Assembly (NCBI GenBank): GCA_031216915.1
Contig: CM062292.1
Span: 202,761,262-202,825,261, forward strand
Length of the DNA: 64,000 nucleotides
Source of the DNA: Pictodentalium vernedei
Lineage: Eukaryota; Mollusca; Scaphopoda; Dentaliida; Dentaliidae
Reading direction: 5' to 3'
The first letter of the stretch is position 1. Every line of letters starts with the position of its first letter. Positions 25,470 to 35,912 of this stretch are shown here, one piece after another. The notes under the pieces are model-generated. The model was not told the origin of the DNA and did no database searches. It saw only the letters and a list, made by a program, of their open reading frames with translations. Made by a program: the position numbers and the translations under genes.

Positions 25470-26226
25470 CTGAGAGCCTGTGATTAACCCTTAAACAGTG
25501 TTGTGTTGTTGCTTTGTCACAACGGAAGCGGCGGGGATAGCTTGTGAAGTTCTGAGATTCTTTGATATTCTGAGTTTAATATCCAATAGAGGAAACATAC
25601 CTCCTACAAACTTCTGAGTATTTCATCGGCTTTAAGTCGTCACCTGCAAGCTTTCAATTCCATACACGGCTAACAATCAGAGTGATCTCCCCTTTACACA
25701 TCTATAAAAACGACGACAGATGATAGCCGATTGACGTAAAATGAGTGAGAATTCTATCACTCATTCGTTGCATTTGATAGTTTAGTATAAATGGGAAGTA
25801 GTCGATAAGATATATTCGCCACACAGCTTTGCCAGTGACGAAATATGGTACATAGTACGGTCAGTTAGTTCCAAACTGGGCTAGAGCTTCCCCGATTGAC
25901 ACCGTACATACACCATAATGACCATATTGGCATAATTAGGCCACTAACAACCACGCAACGAATAATACATAACCTGATTATCTACACTGCAAAAATAACA
26001 TGCTCACTGAATACAGCATGTTGATAGAGGATTACCACTGAAATACCTACAGACTAAAGTCTCCACCCTGAAAATATGTCTCAAATTCTGTGCAAAATTA
26101 TACGTCTCACGCTTTTTCCTAGAATGTGCAAGTTATTGTCTTTGTGGAAACCGCACTCCACAAGAGCTTTAGTGTTATACCCCGATTATTATGTGGATTT
26201 AACGTTGTCCGACACAATACATACAT
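25470..26226. other. No gene or repeat recognised
   Basis: Low open-frame content and no second copy in the window. Confidence 0.4.
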
Positions 26227-26850
26227 TTAAAATGTGTTAGGAAAATACTCGTGGAATCCGGCGTACATGTAAGCATGGAATCTGATTGGTCGTGGCTCAT
26301 CTGAGTGACGCTGCGATATGAACGAAATGCTTCGAAACAAACAACAGTGACACGCAAGAAGGTAACAGACCACCGAAGGTGATGTTTCTCTTAAAAAATC
26401 TAAGCTTGGTTCACTTAACCCTTTACCTAACACGAAACGCAGACGACACTTGCAAACAAAATTCTTGAATAACTATTTTTTTTCATTTTTTGTCTAAAAA
26501 ACATAGGTTATGACCCCTCATTGGAACGAGCTCGGTGAGATCGTTCCAAAATGGGTCATATCCTATGTTTTTGAGACAAAAAATGAAATTAATTGGAGAT
26601 TTTTGTGAATAGCTCTGGCCGGTTTTGGTCGCTATGTTGGGTAAAGGGTTAAGTCAAGTTTAATCGTGGTATAAATACAGAACCCAACTCCGGTAGCGTA
26701 CGGGGAACAAGAATCAAAGACCCTTGTTGGTAGTTTTTCCTGTATTTCACTCGCGGCTATGGCGTCTGTGAAACACCTGAAAAACTTCAACACGGGTCGT
26801 TGATTCTTGTCCCCGTACTCCACCCTCGTTGTGTCCTGTCTTTATACTCC
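26227..26850 (+). repeat. 390-bp dispersed repeat interrupted by a MITE
   Basis: The two parts (26227-26414 and 26653-26850) match 29875-30262 in order: CTGAGTGACG, AATGCTTCGA, GACCACCGAAGGTGAT, then TGGTATAAATACAGAACCC and the hairpin GAATCAAAGACCCTTGTTGG / TCGTTGATTCTTG. The MITE at 26419-26648 splits this copy, while the other copy is uninterrupted. Confidence 0.75.
26419..26648 (+). mobile_element. piggyBac-like MITE, family A, in a repeat
   Basis: TTAA at 26415-26418 and 26649-26652; ends CCCTTTACCTAACACGAAAC and TATGTTGGGTAAAGGG. Its insertion site can be read in the uninterrupted copy at 29875-30262. Confidence 0.9.
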
Positions 26851-26934
26851 ACCATCCACTTTTACTGTAGATGAAACAACATGTGCCATGCCTGCGGATA
26901 AATGGACCACTAAGCGAAATATCAGAAATAAACT

Positions 26935-27137
26935 CTAAATATATTTCTTGAATGACTAAACATTTTAATTTTCTGACCCAGGAATGGTACTTATGAACCC
27001 GTCATTGGAACGAACCCGTCCTATTGAGGGTTATAAGGTACGTTTTGGGGGAAAATTGGGAAAAAATATTAAAATTTGAATGGCTTTTTTCATGAATAGC
27101 GCTGACCACTGTGGATGTTACGTTTGGTAACTGGTTA
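26935..27137 (+). mobile_element. Decayed piggyBac-like MITE
   Basis: TTCTTGAATGACTAAACATT, CATTGGAACGAACCCGTCC, ATAGCGCTGACCACTG and TTACGTTTGGTAACTGGTTA follow the family A order, but the left end is gone and the palindrome is weak. Confidence 0.55.
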
Positions 27138-27139
27138 AC

Positions 27140-27688
27140 CCTATTAGCGGTCTGGGATTAAACTGTTTCTGAACCGGATACCGTGCCCGGAGAAAAAAAA
27201 TTCAAACCACTCGCCCAGCAAAAAGGTGCGTGACAAAAAGTTTCTCGTTCAACTTAAAAAAAAAAAAATGTCCAAAAAGATTGTTTGGTGATATACGATT
27301 ATTGTCTGTGGCATCAGGCGCGAGACACAAATGACGTCGGCGCCGACGTTTCGAAGGCATGGTATATGTAGGGACGCGCTCTCCACACCCACCCCCGTGC
27401 CCCTCATCTTTTCTTTCTCTAGACTTGAGAATCGAGGAGTTGACATTTCGGTGGATCCATTTTTAAAAATTACGATGAGTGCGTATCATTCGTGCCCCCT
27501 CCACACACACACCATTTCAATTGAGTTTCCGCCACCTATGTGTGAAAGCTAGAAGGTGAATGTTAGAAACTTCTTATGAAGTAACACCATCATGGAATGT
27601 AGCATGACTATGAAAAATGGCCACACCTGATGTTCGATGACCTGTGTGAAAATGGTTTTCAGTTGAAAGGATTGAAACTTGAGCAATG
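27140..27688. other. 3' flank of the host gene
   Basis: This is the presumed 3' untranslated region and flank of the minus-strand gene. I see no AATAAA directly after the stop codon. Overlapping small frames on both strands lack motifs. Confidence 0.4.
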
Positions 27689-27689
27689 T

Positions 27690-27872
27690 TCACGATTCCC
27701 TAGGGCAGAGCCATAAATGTACCGTACATTCTCGCCATCGATCGTTGGTCACTGTGTCGCTTCCTTTGCAGACACATCGATACTTCAGAGTATTCGCGTT
27801 TATGAAATTGTACTCCAACATATGGCTGCTGCCACCTTGAACACTGCAAGACGCGAACATAACGACGTTGTT
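27690..27872 (-). CDS. Host gene exon 11 (terminal, Cys-rich C-terminus)
   Basis: The acceptor is CTTTTTCTTTTCAG before AACAACGTCG, and the stop TGA is at 27690-27692. The exon encodes 60 residues (about 404-463) with cysteines at about 412, 436, 438, 452 and 459. Motifs are FASCSVQGG, KYRCVCKG and CTVHLWLCP, ending PRES. The spacing of the last four cysteines (C-X-C, then C-X6-C) and the hydrophobic VHLWLCP end look like the close of a small disulfide-bonded domain. Starts in phase 0, matching exon 10. Confidence 0.75.
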   Translation of the reverse strand, partial: NNVVMFASCSVQGGSSHMLEYNFINANTLKYRCVCKGSDTVTNDRWRECTVHLWLCPRES

Positions 27873-27954
27873 CTGAAAAGAAAAAGACAAATTTGTTTAC
27901 ATAATAAACCAACTGAGCTTTCAAGCCACCAGTCTAATTCTGCGAGGACGCTGT

Positions 27955-28235
27955 TATGGACTAGAACCAGTCTAGCCTTTAAATAGTCCACCACCTGTGT
28001 TTAGATTCACTTGTCTGAAAATTTCAGTCGATCGGAAAAGCGAATCTATGGTTCCCTTTTCCGACCAACTGATATATTTCAGACGACTGAATCTTAAAGA
28101 CACCATAAATATTCATTTTCTTTGAATCAATGCTGGAAATGTTGGACAGCCGAGACTGTATTGGCCCGAATGTTTGATGACATTACCATTAGGAACGAAG
28201 CACCACCGTTGTTTTATGATTGTGCTGCAAAGTTC
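27955..28235. repeat. Hairpin element, GGTCGGAAAAGCGAA family
   Basis: The centre pairs CGATCGGAAAAGCGAATC with GGGTTCCCTTTTCCGACC-type sequence near 28030-28080. Flanks contain TTAGATTCACTTGTCTG and TTCATTTTCTTTGAATCAAT. A fuller copy lies at 29125-29345. It falls in intron 10. Confidence 0.6.
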
Positions 28236-28239
28236 CAAA

Positions 28240-29120
28240 AAACTAATTGTGTTCATATCTTGCGGTTTTCAAGGCGAATTAAATAAAATTAATTGATTGG
28301 AATATTTATAAGAGCGAAACTGACAGTTATCCACTTGCTATTGAACCCACATTCAACAGTTATGATAAGAATCGAATCAACATCTTGTGAATGCTAATAA
28401 TGATCCTCAAGATCTTCCTTGCGCGAATCATTCACACAAGACTCGAATACGATACAAGGAGCGAGTAAGTCTATCTTAACAGCAACCTGGATTGAAGATC
28501 TTCTATACGCCACCAACCAATACAAACTGCAATCTGCGAGAAATGTTATAGCATGTCTGGTGGATTTGACAGGAAGACAGCCAAACAGGCTATGCCATCT
28601 CAACGCAATATATGTAATCATCTGAGTAATTGTTTTCATACATCCACATTCATTTAATTTTACTTAATCTGTTGATTACTTTCTGCATGTAAGCGTTAGA
28701 TATATTGCATATAAACATTCATTCATTATTCCATTCATTCATTCATAACTCTAGCAAGAAAGAATATCTCTATATCTTTGTATATAAAGGACATCACTCA
28801 TCACATTACATCAAAGGCAGTCTTCGCGTCATTTTCCATTAAAAATGGGTAAACAAATAGCTCATACAGATTTAATCTGGTGGTCCGAGGGCTTGACTAT
28901 ACACCTGAGTATTTGGCAGAACTCTCAGACTACAGCAGGTTGACTTTTCTGCTCAGAACATAAAATATTCTGTTACTTAGTCGAGCTATGTTACCGGCTT
29001 TTTCAGAAAACATACCTCTCCAAGTATGAATACTCCACTAATCTGGCACTAAACAATGAGTTCTTGATGTAAGACAAGCTCTTACGCGTCCAGTCATTTT
29101 TTTAACGAATCTGGCGCTAT
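28240..29120. other. Intron 10 sequence, no further gene
   Basis: An 81-codon minus frame (28394-28639) and its plus-strand counterpart have no motif and no splice borders. Confidence 0.4.
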
Positions 29121-29124
29121 TATG

Positions 29125-29345
29125 GCATGGAATCATTCTAGCCCTTAAATATATTTTTAGATTCAATCGGATGATTTCATTTGGTCGGAAAAGCGAACCA
29201 GAAGAGTTCGCCTTTCCGACCGAACTGAAATATTCCATCCGATTGAATTTAGAAATATCTTAAACATTCATTTTGTAATCAACGCAAGAAATATTTTTCG
29301 GTCGAGTCTTGATTTGAACGAATCTTTGATACCATTACCATATAT
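29125..29345. repeat. Hairpin element, GGTCGGAAAAGCGAA family
   Basis: Arms CGGATGATTTCATTTGGTCG and CGACCGAACTGAAATATTCC pair around GAACCAGAAGAGTTC. The right shoulder holds AATCAACGCAAGAAATATTT and TTTGATACCATTACCAT, shared with the copies at 25290 and 27955. Confidence 0.65.
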
Positions 29346-29434
29346 ATCAAACATGCTTGTTTACTAAATATTATATATGAGAAAAACACTCCTTCCATAT
29401 CCTTTATTTATTATTGAAAAGCTGATTTACGTAC

Positions 29435-29551
29435 CTTCAGAACATCATCTCGCGGGTGCCACGGTGGTGTGAGAGGATTTGTACCCGCTAGCTCTCTTGT
29501 CGTTGAATTTGTATAGTAACATGCTGATAAATTCCCAATTCCAACTGGACC
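29435..29551 (-). CDS. Host gene exon 10
   Basis: Acceptor CTCTTTTCGTCTAG with a strong pyrimidine run, donor CTGAAG|GTACG. The 39 codons (about residues 365-403) start GPVGIGNLSACYY and end WHPRDDVLK. The opening GPVGIG could be a remnant of a Gly-X-Y stretch. It carries sequons NLS and NST and one cysteine. It is separated from exon 9 by only 58 bp. Both borders are phase 0. Confidence 0.75.
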
Positions 29552-29609
29552 CTAGACGAAAAGAGAATAAAACAGAAAATGGTTACTTTCCTGCTAGTAA
29601 TAATCGTAC

Positions 29610-29716
29610 CTGGTTGGTCACTAAAAGTGGGCACTTTGCATCATGCTGATTATTCGGGCAATTTCCTGAATGTGCCGATCTGATAATACCGTGGACTAAA
29701 GAAACTTTTAAAGCAT
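29610..29716 (-). CDS. Host gene exon 9
   Basis: Acceptor TTTTTGTCAG before ATGCTTTAAA, donor AACCAG|GTACG. Read with two bases carried at the start it encodes ALKVSLVHGIIRSAHSG, then NCPNNQHDAKCPLLVTNQ, adding two cysteines. A second acceptor 21 bp downstream (CTTTAG, exon start 29695) keeps the same frame. The 58-bp intron to exon 10 ends in a good pyrimidine tract. Confidence 0.65.
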
Positions 29717-29857
29717 CTGACAAAAATGATAACAGAGGAGAAAAAATATGTGTTAATGATTCAGACTCGAATCAAGGAACGGCATGAAACGTTATACCAC
29801 GATAACTGTGTGAATTCATCGTTACCAAAGATAATACGAACATTGCGAAATGGGATA
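29717..29857. other. Start of intron 8, nothing recognised
   Basis: Short AT-rich intronic stretch. Confidence 0.4.
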
Positions 29858-29942
29858 AGTACAACGCGTGGAATCCGGCCCAAGGTGTAAGAACGTCCAG
29901 GTACAACGCGTGGAATCCGGACTAAGGTGCAAGAACGTCATG
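29858..29942 (+). repeat. Tandem duplication, unit about 43 bp
   Basis: ACAACGCGTGGAATCCGG followed by AAGGTGYAAGAACGTC occurs twice in a row. Confidence 0.8.
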
Positions 29943-30262
29943 TAAGAAACCATCTAATTGGTCCTTACGCATCCGAGTGACGTTATGACGTGAATGAAAT
30001 GCTTCGACACAAATTTATGTCAAGCAAGAATGTGAGCAGACCGCCGAAGGTGATATTTGTCTTTAAAAATATCAACTGCATCCACTTACTTCAAGTCTAA
30101 GCGTAGTATAAATACAGCACAAAAGCCAGGTAGAGTGCGGGGTAGACATGAATCAACGACCCTTGTTGGAGTTTCTTTTGTATTGTTATGTATGAAATAC
30201 AGGAAAAACTCCCAACTCGGGTTGTTGATTCAAATCCCCAGTACTCCACAATCTTTGTGTTC
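29875..30262 (+). repeat. 390-bp dispersed repeat, uninterrupted copy
   Basis: Counterpart of 26227-26850. It contains ATCCGAGTGACGTTATGACG, CAGACCGCCGAAGGTGATAT, GTATAAATACAGCAC and the inverted pair GAATCAACGACCCTTGTTGG / GGGTTGTTGATTC. At the point where the other copy holds a MITE this copy reads CACTTACTTCAAGTC. Confidence 0.75.
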
Positions 30263-30270
30263 TGTCTCAA

Positions 30271-30507
30271 CTGGTTTAGTGCTAGAAGCCACTATCAGGG
30301 CTTTAAAAAAATGAAGGTACCAGAGCAAAAGCCAGTATTTATCTTTACATGTTTCCTATTCAGTCAAACGCAAATAATATTTTGTTTATGAATTTGTTCT
30401 ATTCCAAATCATTGGAGTGTGCCTGTGGGCACTCTCCAATAATTTGTAATAAAACAAATTCTGAATGAGAAATTCAGTTCACCAACGATAATCTAGCCCT
30501 CAACCAG
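30271..30507. mobile_element. TTAA MITE with CTGGTTGAGGGC ends
   Basis: Right end CCCTCAACCAG is followed by TTAA (30508-30511). The left end ACTGGTTTAGTG follows a mutated TCAA. The centre is a hairpin, AATCATTGGAGTGTGCCTG / GGGCACTCTCCAATAATT. An inverted copy lies at 40521-40762. Confidence 0.75.
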
Positions 30508-30732
30508 TTAATATATCATCTTCTGCAAATGAAAGAATGTTGATTTGCAAGGATTTGTGAGGCTTTGGGATTAAATTATTACTGATCCTCCTTACTGATA
30601 TGCTGATCATTGTGTCGTCTGCTTAACAACTACCATATGTTACTGAGACTGAATTACACGCCGAAGGATTTGCTTTGTAAGTATGTATTAATTGTCTTAA
30701 AACGTCTTTCTCAACAGTTTCGGAAAAAAACG

Positions 30733-30865
30733 TGTGGGTCAGATACAACCATTTTGAATTTTCACCTTCATAACTTCCAGAGAGTATGCCAAATATTTTC
30801 AGAAAAACTTGTGGGTCAGATACAACCATTTTGAATTTTCACCTTCATGACTTCCAGAGAGGATG
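30733..30865 (+). repeat. Tandem duplication, unit about 77 bp
   Basis: GTGGGTCAGATACAACCATT, TTGAATTTTCACCTTCAT and ACTTCCAGAGAG occur twice with very few differences, indicating a recent local duplication. Confidence 0.85.
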
Positions 30866-30879
30866 TCACATATTTATCT

Positions 30880-31096
30880 AACTAACACGATTAGCAGACG
30901 ACACTTGCAAAAACATTATTAAACTACTCAAGGTTTTCATTTTTTGTGTCAAAACATAGCTTTTTACACCTCATTGGAACGAACTCGTTTCAGTGAAGGG
31001 TCAAAGGCTAGGTTATGGAGACAAAAAGAAACAATGACAAAAGGAATGGTGATTTTAGAAAATAGCGCTGGCCGGATACACTAGTTTCTTTGGGTT
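30880..31096 (+). mobile_element. Decayed piggyBac-like MITE
   Basis: AGCAGACGACACTTGCAAAA, CATTGGAACGAACTCG and AATAGCGCTGGCCGG are in family A order. Ends are lost. Confidence 0.65.
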
Positions 31097-31145
31097 AAGA
31101 GTTGGAAAATTGGTGTGTATTTTGAAACTATGTTCTGTCATTTAA

Positions 31146-31380
31146 CCCTTTACCCAACGTAACGGCCAAAACCGGCCAGCGCTATTCTCAAAAATCGCCA
31201 ATTAATTTTCATTATGTTTTTCATTTTTTGTCTCAAAAACATAGGTTATGACCCCTCGTTGGAACGAGCTCGTTCCAACGAGGGGTCATAACCTATGTTT
31301 TTGAGACAAAAAATGAAAAAAATTAGTTATTCAAGAATTATTTTTGCAAGTGTCGTCTGCTTTTCACGTTAGGTAAAGGG
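31146..31380 (-). mobile_element. piggyBac-like MITE, best family A copy
   Basis: TTAA at 31142-31145 and 31381-31384. Ends CCCTTTACCCAACGTAACGG and CACGTTAGGTAAAGGG. The central palindrome is perfect for about 37 bp per arm, from CTCAAAAACATAGGTTATGA to its complement, meeting at GAACGAGCTCGTTC. The outer arms are not inverted copies: one has CGGCCAAAACCGGCC, the other GACGACACTTGC reversed. It is a good consensus for the other copies. Confidence 0.92.
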
Positions 31381-31384
31381 TTAA

Positions 31385-32452
31385 GCCAATTATGGCAACA
31401 AAGGGTTAGTATTACAAAAGATATTTAAAATACCTTTCCTTGATTTGAAATATCTCTTGCTGACACAATTTAGATTGATATCAAGTGTTTTGAATCGCAC
31501 GGTAGATTTAGCTCTAAATATCACTGATGACGGGGGCATAAGCTTTGTTTTAGAACAAACAAAAAAATAAAATTTGCATAAGATTCTTTTTATGAAACAT
31601 AGAGTGGGCTTGTCACTAAATTGTCAGGTTCGTGTGTAGTAGTTAACCCTTCACATAACATAACAGAGGTGACACTGCTGTTCACATAAACCGGCCGCCA
31701 TTCAAAAGTTAATATTTTTTCAACCTCTGTATAAAAGCACAGCTCATGACCCTTACTAGCGGTGATGTAGCCACAGAGGCCTGGGGTGGGGAAGGCTTGC
31801 TCCCGAAATTTTCGCTGCACCCCCCCCCCCTCCTCACAAACGTTGGGCCAATGCAGCTGCAGTTTTTACATAACACACAGCACCCTAAAATGGTCTCCAA
31901 TATAGAGCTACGCACTCTATAAATACCCCAGATTCGCTCCAAAAGCACTGAATTTTGCAAAATGTTCTTGGGATGGGAGGCCTTGTCCTAACTATAGGGC
32001 GCTACGATTGCTACCCCCCTCCTACCACTTCACTAGAAGGGAAGTGGGAGGAGGGAGTAACGATCGGGGGTCCTAGTTAAGAATAGGGGAGGCCTCCACC
32101 CCCTCACTATGGCCTTCCTTCCAAATATGTTTACCCCCCCCCACACCCCATCCACCCCGCTACCTAAAAATGGCCAGGGCACACTTATTATAGAATCCTG
32201 GCTACGCGCCTGCTTACTAAACGAGCTCGTTGAGGTTAATACACAAACTTGTTATGCTCGTCCAGGCGCAAACCAAGCATTAAATTCGTGAGATATATAC
32301 TGAATAACAGATCCCGTTGTGAAGTGGGTGTTCCCAGTTTTGTAACTTCATGGCTATTTCCCTTGTCTGATTTTAGGAGTGCACCATACCCTGTACCTCA
32401 CACAGAGTTTGAGTTTCAGCAACTCTTTGAACAGCGAAGGTCTTATCGTGTT
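31385..32452. other. Intron 8 sequence with old repeat pieces
   Basis: TTAACCCTTCACATAACATA at about 31642 begins another decayed MITE. From 31740 to 32215 there is G/C-run-rich repeat sequence ending AATCCTGGCTACGCGCC, a phrase that recurs reversed at 46141-46165. No coding exon found. Confidence 0.45.
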
Positions 32453-32513
32453 TGACAATTTTACGGGTGTAGGAAACCGAAGTATCTGGAGAGAACCACT
32501 AATGATCGGCAAG
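32453..32513 (-). mobile_element. SINE fragment
   Basis: ACAATTTTACGGGTGTAGGA, AACCGAAGTATCTGGAGAGA and ACCACTAATGATCGGCAA match the middle of the SINEs at 14444 and 43655. Confidence 0.65.
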
Positions 32514-32588
32514 TTACCAAATTAAGTTACCAGTGGCGTCGCCAGATTAGTGTTCATGGAGCGGGAAAGGCGCGACAGGTTCCCCCTC

Positions 32589-32619
<31 letters not shown>

Positions 32620-32819
32620 GCTGAGAGTGTGTTGGAGGATGAGGGTTTGTAGGTGAGGGGCTGTCTTCTCGATTTTGTGAGAATCAAGACAGTAGTGTTG
32701 GGTTCCCATCAATTTTCGTTTGTTTTTTCCGAGTCCTCGCACAGAAAACAATCGGTTAGGTTTTGTATTCTCAATTTTGTGGGGACTTTTTGTCACCGAG
32801 AATAAAAAAACAAAAAAAG

Positions 32820-33124
32820 TCACCACAAAAGCGATTAAACAAGGCTGTTGAGGTACATGTGTCCAGGAAGGGGAAAATCTCAATAGAGGCAACCTCCCTC
32901 GATGCATGGCACCGTCACTTCCCATGACAATAAAAAAATCTCTTTTCTGTTTGGCTGAAATAATGAGGAGACATCCCTGTAAGAACCCCGGTAAGTGAAG
33001 CAGTGCTTGTTTACTGTGGCTCTGTTTTATTGGTAAAATAGGACCCAGTACCCAATGCTTGGGGTTGAAGTCCTCTAAAATGGGCAACATGGGTATAAAC
33101 AATTGGGTAAATTTGACTTGATAA
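32820..33124. repeat. Dispersed repeat shared with 16500-16620
   Basis: GGACCCAGTACCCAATGCTT, GTCCTCTAAAATGGGCAACA and TGGGTATAAACAATTGGG correspond to sequence at 16510-16610 read in the opposite direction. The 182-codon minus frame across this region (32554-33102) is repeat-derived. Confidence 0.55.
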
Positions 33125-34093
33125 CCATTTAGCTACCACGATTAGCTATTATGCAGAAGAATGTGACCTTAAGGGCCTATATAAGTAATGTAATTTTGTT
33201 TATTTTGAAAATTCTCACCTCTGATATTCCTTCAATTCAAATTAAATATACACAAAATGTACATCAAAATGGAGGTTGGGATGTATAGAACACGAAACAC
33301 ACGTGTAATCAGCTCATAGAGTCGACTGTAGGCACCACTGATTCCTGGAAGTCTGCTGCCGTATTCGCACCAGAACTGATAATTTAATAATATTTCCCGA
33401 AAACAACTTGTGACCAAATGTGCTTTACATATCCAAGAACAAAGCTAGGGGATCAAAATTCTTCAAAACACGGCTACAGAGCTGCATGGGGGAAAATTCT
33501 AAAGCCATTGCTTTTGTTTACGTATGAGTATACTTTCGATTTCCGGTCGACGTCATTGGTCGGAAAAAAGCATGTAAAAACAATGCCATCTAAAATGAAA
33601 TAATGAAAAAGATCGCCTTCATACAGTATACTGTTATTAGATAGAGATTCACACAGTTACCATATTCAATGCAAGGTATCATGACACCTGTTGAAATTTT
33701 CTAGAATTACGATTTTGTTTTTCGATGGAAATTCGTGGTATCGAGTGATTTGCGCATGTCTGTCGAGCATGGAAACCATCTTCAATAAAAAATGCAGACA
33801 ATGTTGTCCTTTTCCAAAATGCAGTCCTGTCGCTGCACTCGAAAGTGTTTTGAATGCCTAGCTTTGTTATTGAATATCTGAAGCACATTCGGCCACGAGT
33901 TGTTCTTGTGAAATATTATTTTATTATCAGTCTGGAACCAGTCAAGTCTATGAGTTGATGGCATACGTGTTTCGTGTTCTATACATCCCAACCTTTATTT
34001 TGATGTATAATTTGTGTATATTTAATCTGAATTTAAGGAATATGAGAGGTGAGAATTTCAAAATAAACAAAATTCCATTACTTATATAGCCCC

Positions 34094-34161
<68 letters not shown>

Positions 34162-34163
34162 AT
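33125..34163 (+). mobile_element. SINE 3' end split by a TTAA element, with (AAAT)n tail
   Basis: ACCACGATTAGCTATTATGC and GAATGTGACCTTAA (to 33172) are the SINE 3' end, and the missing tail resumes at 34094 as TTAAATAAATAAATAAAT, continuing to about 34163. The element at 33173-34093 therefore jumped into the tail of an existing SINE. The SINE head is not recognisable. Confidence 0.7.
33173..34093. mobile_element. TTAA element with long terminal inverted repeats, copy 1
   Basis: TTAA at 33169-33172 and 34094-34097. Ends GGGCCTATATAAGTAATG and the complement of CATTACTTATATAGCCCC. Terminal repeats extend about 240 bp each. The inner part is shared with copy 2 (35913-36870) in inverted orientation. 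There is no transposase frame, so this is a non-autonomous element. Confidence 0.85.
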
Positions 34164-34209
34164 ATTTCAGTACATAAATCTAATTTGATAAATTATCTGG
34201 TCATTTTAC

Positions 34210-34404
34210 CTGCGGGCCTTCCATTTTACTAATATTAAGAAGCTGAAGGTTAAATTCAGTGCGAAATACACTGAGCTGGTGCTGGAAGTCATCGTTAATT
34301 GAGCTGATTGCTGTTGCACTTTTGTTCAGTTCTTTGTGTGTCTCGACATACTCCGTTTTCAAATGATCGAATTGCGACGCCATGGTTTCTTCAATCGTTG
34401 ACAC
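34210..34404 (-). CDS. Host gene exon 8 (stalk)
   Basis: Acceptor TTTTTGCAG before GTGTCAACG, phase 0. The residues from about 271, VSTIEETMASQFDHLKTEY onward, are charged and helical with heptad-like hydrophobic spacing and a sequon NKS, fitting a coiled-coil stalk. Two donors are possible. CCGCAG|GTAAAATG (exon end 34210) is closer to consensus and ends MEGPQ in phase 0, which does not fit exon 9. ATATTA|GTAAAATG (exon end 34230) is weaker but leaves one base and joins exon 9 in frame. Use of the first would require an unseen exon of 3n+1 nt, possibly Gly-X-Y coding. Confidence 0.75.
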
Positions 34405-35048
34405 CTGCAAAAATAGAAAACAGGCTTGTTTAAAAAATATTTAGCAAAACATGGTCCCGGTATTTCTCTTTTCTCTATTTGTTTATTCCTTACGAAACGA
34501 AATGAACGAATCTGTCCACGCAGTTTTAGCCTACAGACTGAATCTGTGAAAAACTGAAAAACCGAAAAGCTTGTGACTCACACTTGAACAAGCTCGTGTC
34601 GTACGCTCCAATAAAAGCCAACTATGGCTTGCAAACACAATAAAATTTTCAGTTAACGATGGACATATAACGTAATGGTGATACCCGGACCGCACTATTC
34701 ACAAAAACCTCTATTAATATTTTATTTTTAGTTTTTCCTCCAAAACATACCCTATGATCCACCCCCCCCCCCCCCCCAAGTGAAGCGAGATCGTTGAGGT
34801 CGACCAATTAAGTCGAAACAGTCGTGCAATATAGTTTTGGATGTTCATCTTATAAATCAGTCGCACAGCGGTAGCAATCCAAGTACTTCTGATTTGTAGC
34901 AATCCACGTATAGTTAATATTTCTTATGGGGCCGGGGATGTGGCGACGGGGACGGAGGGGGGGGGGGGGGTAAGAGGACTGTCACCCTAATCCTGGCTAC
35001 AATTTCCAAAAGTTAGAAATTTGAAGCCTCAAACCACGAACAGTAATC
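34405..35048. other. Intron 7 sequence
   Basis: Contains a decayed MITE fragment near 34680-34800 (CGCACTATTCACAAAAAC, CTCCAAAACATACCCTATGA) and long C and G runs. No gene. Confidence 0.4.
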
Positions 35049-35114
35049 GTCCCCTGAGTTCCAATGTGCTCTCTGTGCCAACTGGCACACAGAACACATT
35101 GGAACTCGGGGGAC
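35049..35114. repeat. Hairpin, GAGTTCCAATGTG family
   Basis: GTCCCCTGAGTTCCAATGTG pairs with CACATTGGAACTCGGGGGAC around CTGTGCCAACTGGCACAG. A sister hairpin lies at 56095-56163. Confidence 0.75.
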
Positions 35115-35360
35115 GAGTTGGAAAGCTCATGCTGTATGATAATGAAATTCCTGGTATTTTTACTTTATGTCTGTAACCGTTTTTAACAGACATTTAGTGA
35201 TTTTTTAACCCGCGTGTCATTGGACTTTCAAACTGGAGACAACATTTCGTCCCCTGAGTGCAACAAAGCATCATCAACAATGCAAAAGCGTCTATCGGAA
35301 AGTGAGTAGTCGTTCTTGGATTAACTACTATACCGGTTGGTATTTGCAACACTGTAAATA

Positions 35361-35669
35361 TTACAACTCGGATTGATAGCGCATAGTCAAATTTTGCCTA
35401 GGGGCGAACACCACGGAATACCTTGGGACCCCCGACATCAACTTACCCCATTCGGGAATGGGTTGGTGGAGTGGGGTCCCCAGGTGCTCTCCCGTAGGCT
35501 GCTTGGCAATCAATATGACATCACAATCATCGTCGGCTCGTACACTGCACATCACACAAATCAACGACATGAAAACTTCGTCGTTGTACAGTACGACCGC
35601 CGTAGACTGGTCACTTTCCACGGAGTGGGCAGTATTACCACGGACGCAGTAATATAAGATTCCATACAC
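35361..35669 (-). other. Unassigned open frame, 102 codons
   Basis: An open frame on the minus strand with fairly even amino acid use (for example STAVVLYNDEVF, CDVILIAKQPTGEHLG). Two plus-strand frames overlap it, so lack of stops may reflect composition. It lies in intron 7. A GTGCAG acceptor and GTAAGTTG donor exist inside it, but the enclosed exon would not keep the host gene in frame. I do not recognise it. It may be an old repeat. Confidence 0.25.
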
Positions 35670-35912
35670 TAATTGTAGGAATAGTCATAAAAAATTTAAT
35701 TACTGAAGATCCGGGAAAACCCCGGTGCTTCATTAATTCAAGTTTTGCTGGTGATGATTTTTATAGCCTGATAAATGCATGCGTGGACATCACTACCCAC
35801 GCGTGGATTACGACCAGTCCACTGCAACTGCACTGTAGACCTAATTATGAAACACAGTTACGCTGCAGACGTTTTCCATTAATATGACTGCAGTTTTGTC
35901 AACGTTATTTAA

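Noticed and set aside
32554-33102. 182-codon minus frame as a gene
   Set aside because: It covers a dispersed repeat shared with 16500-16620 and a long G run. No motif.
35361-35669. 102-codon minus frame as an extra exon of the host gene
   Set aside because: The internal acceptor and donor would carry phase 1 to phase 1, whereas exons 7 and 8 meet at phase 0. Overlapping open frames on plus make chance openness likely.
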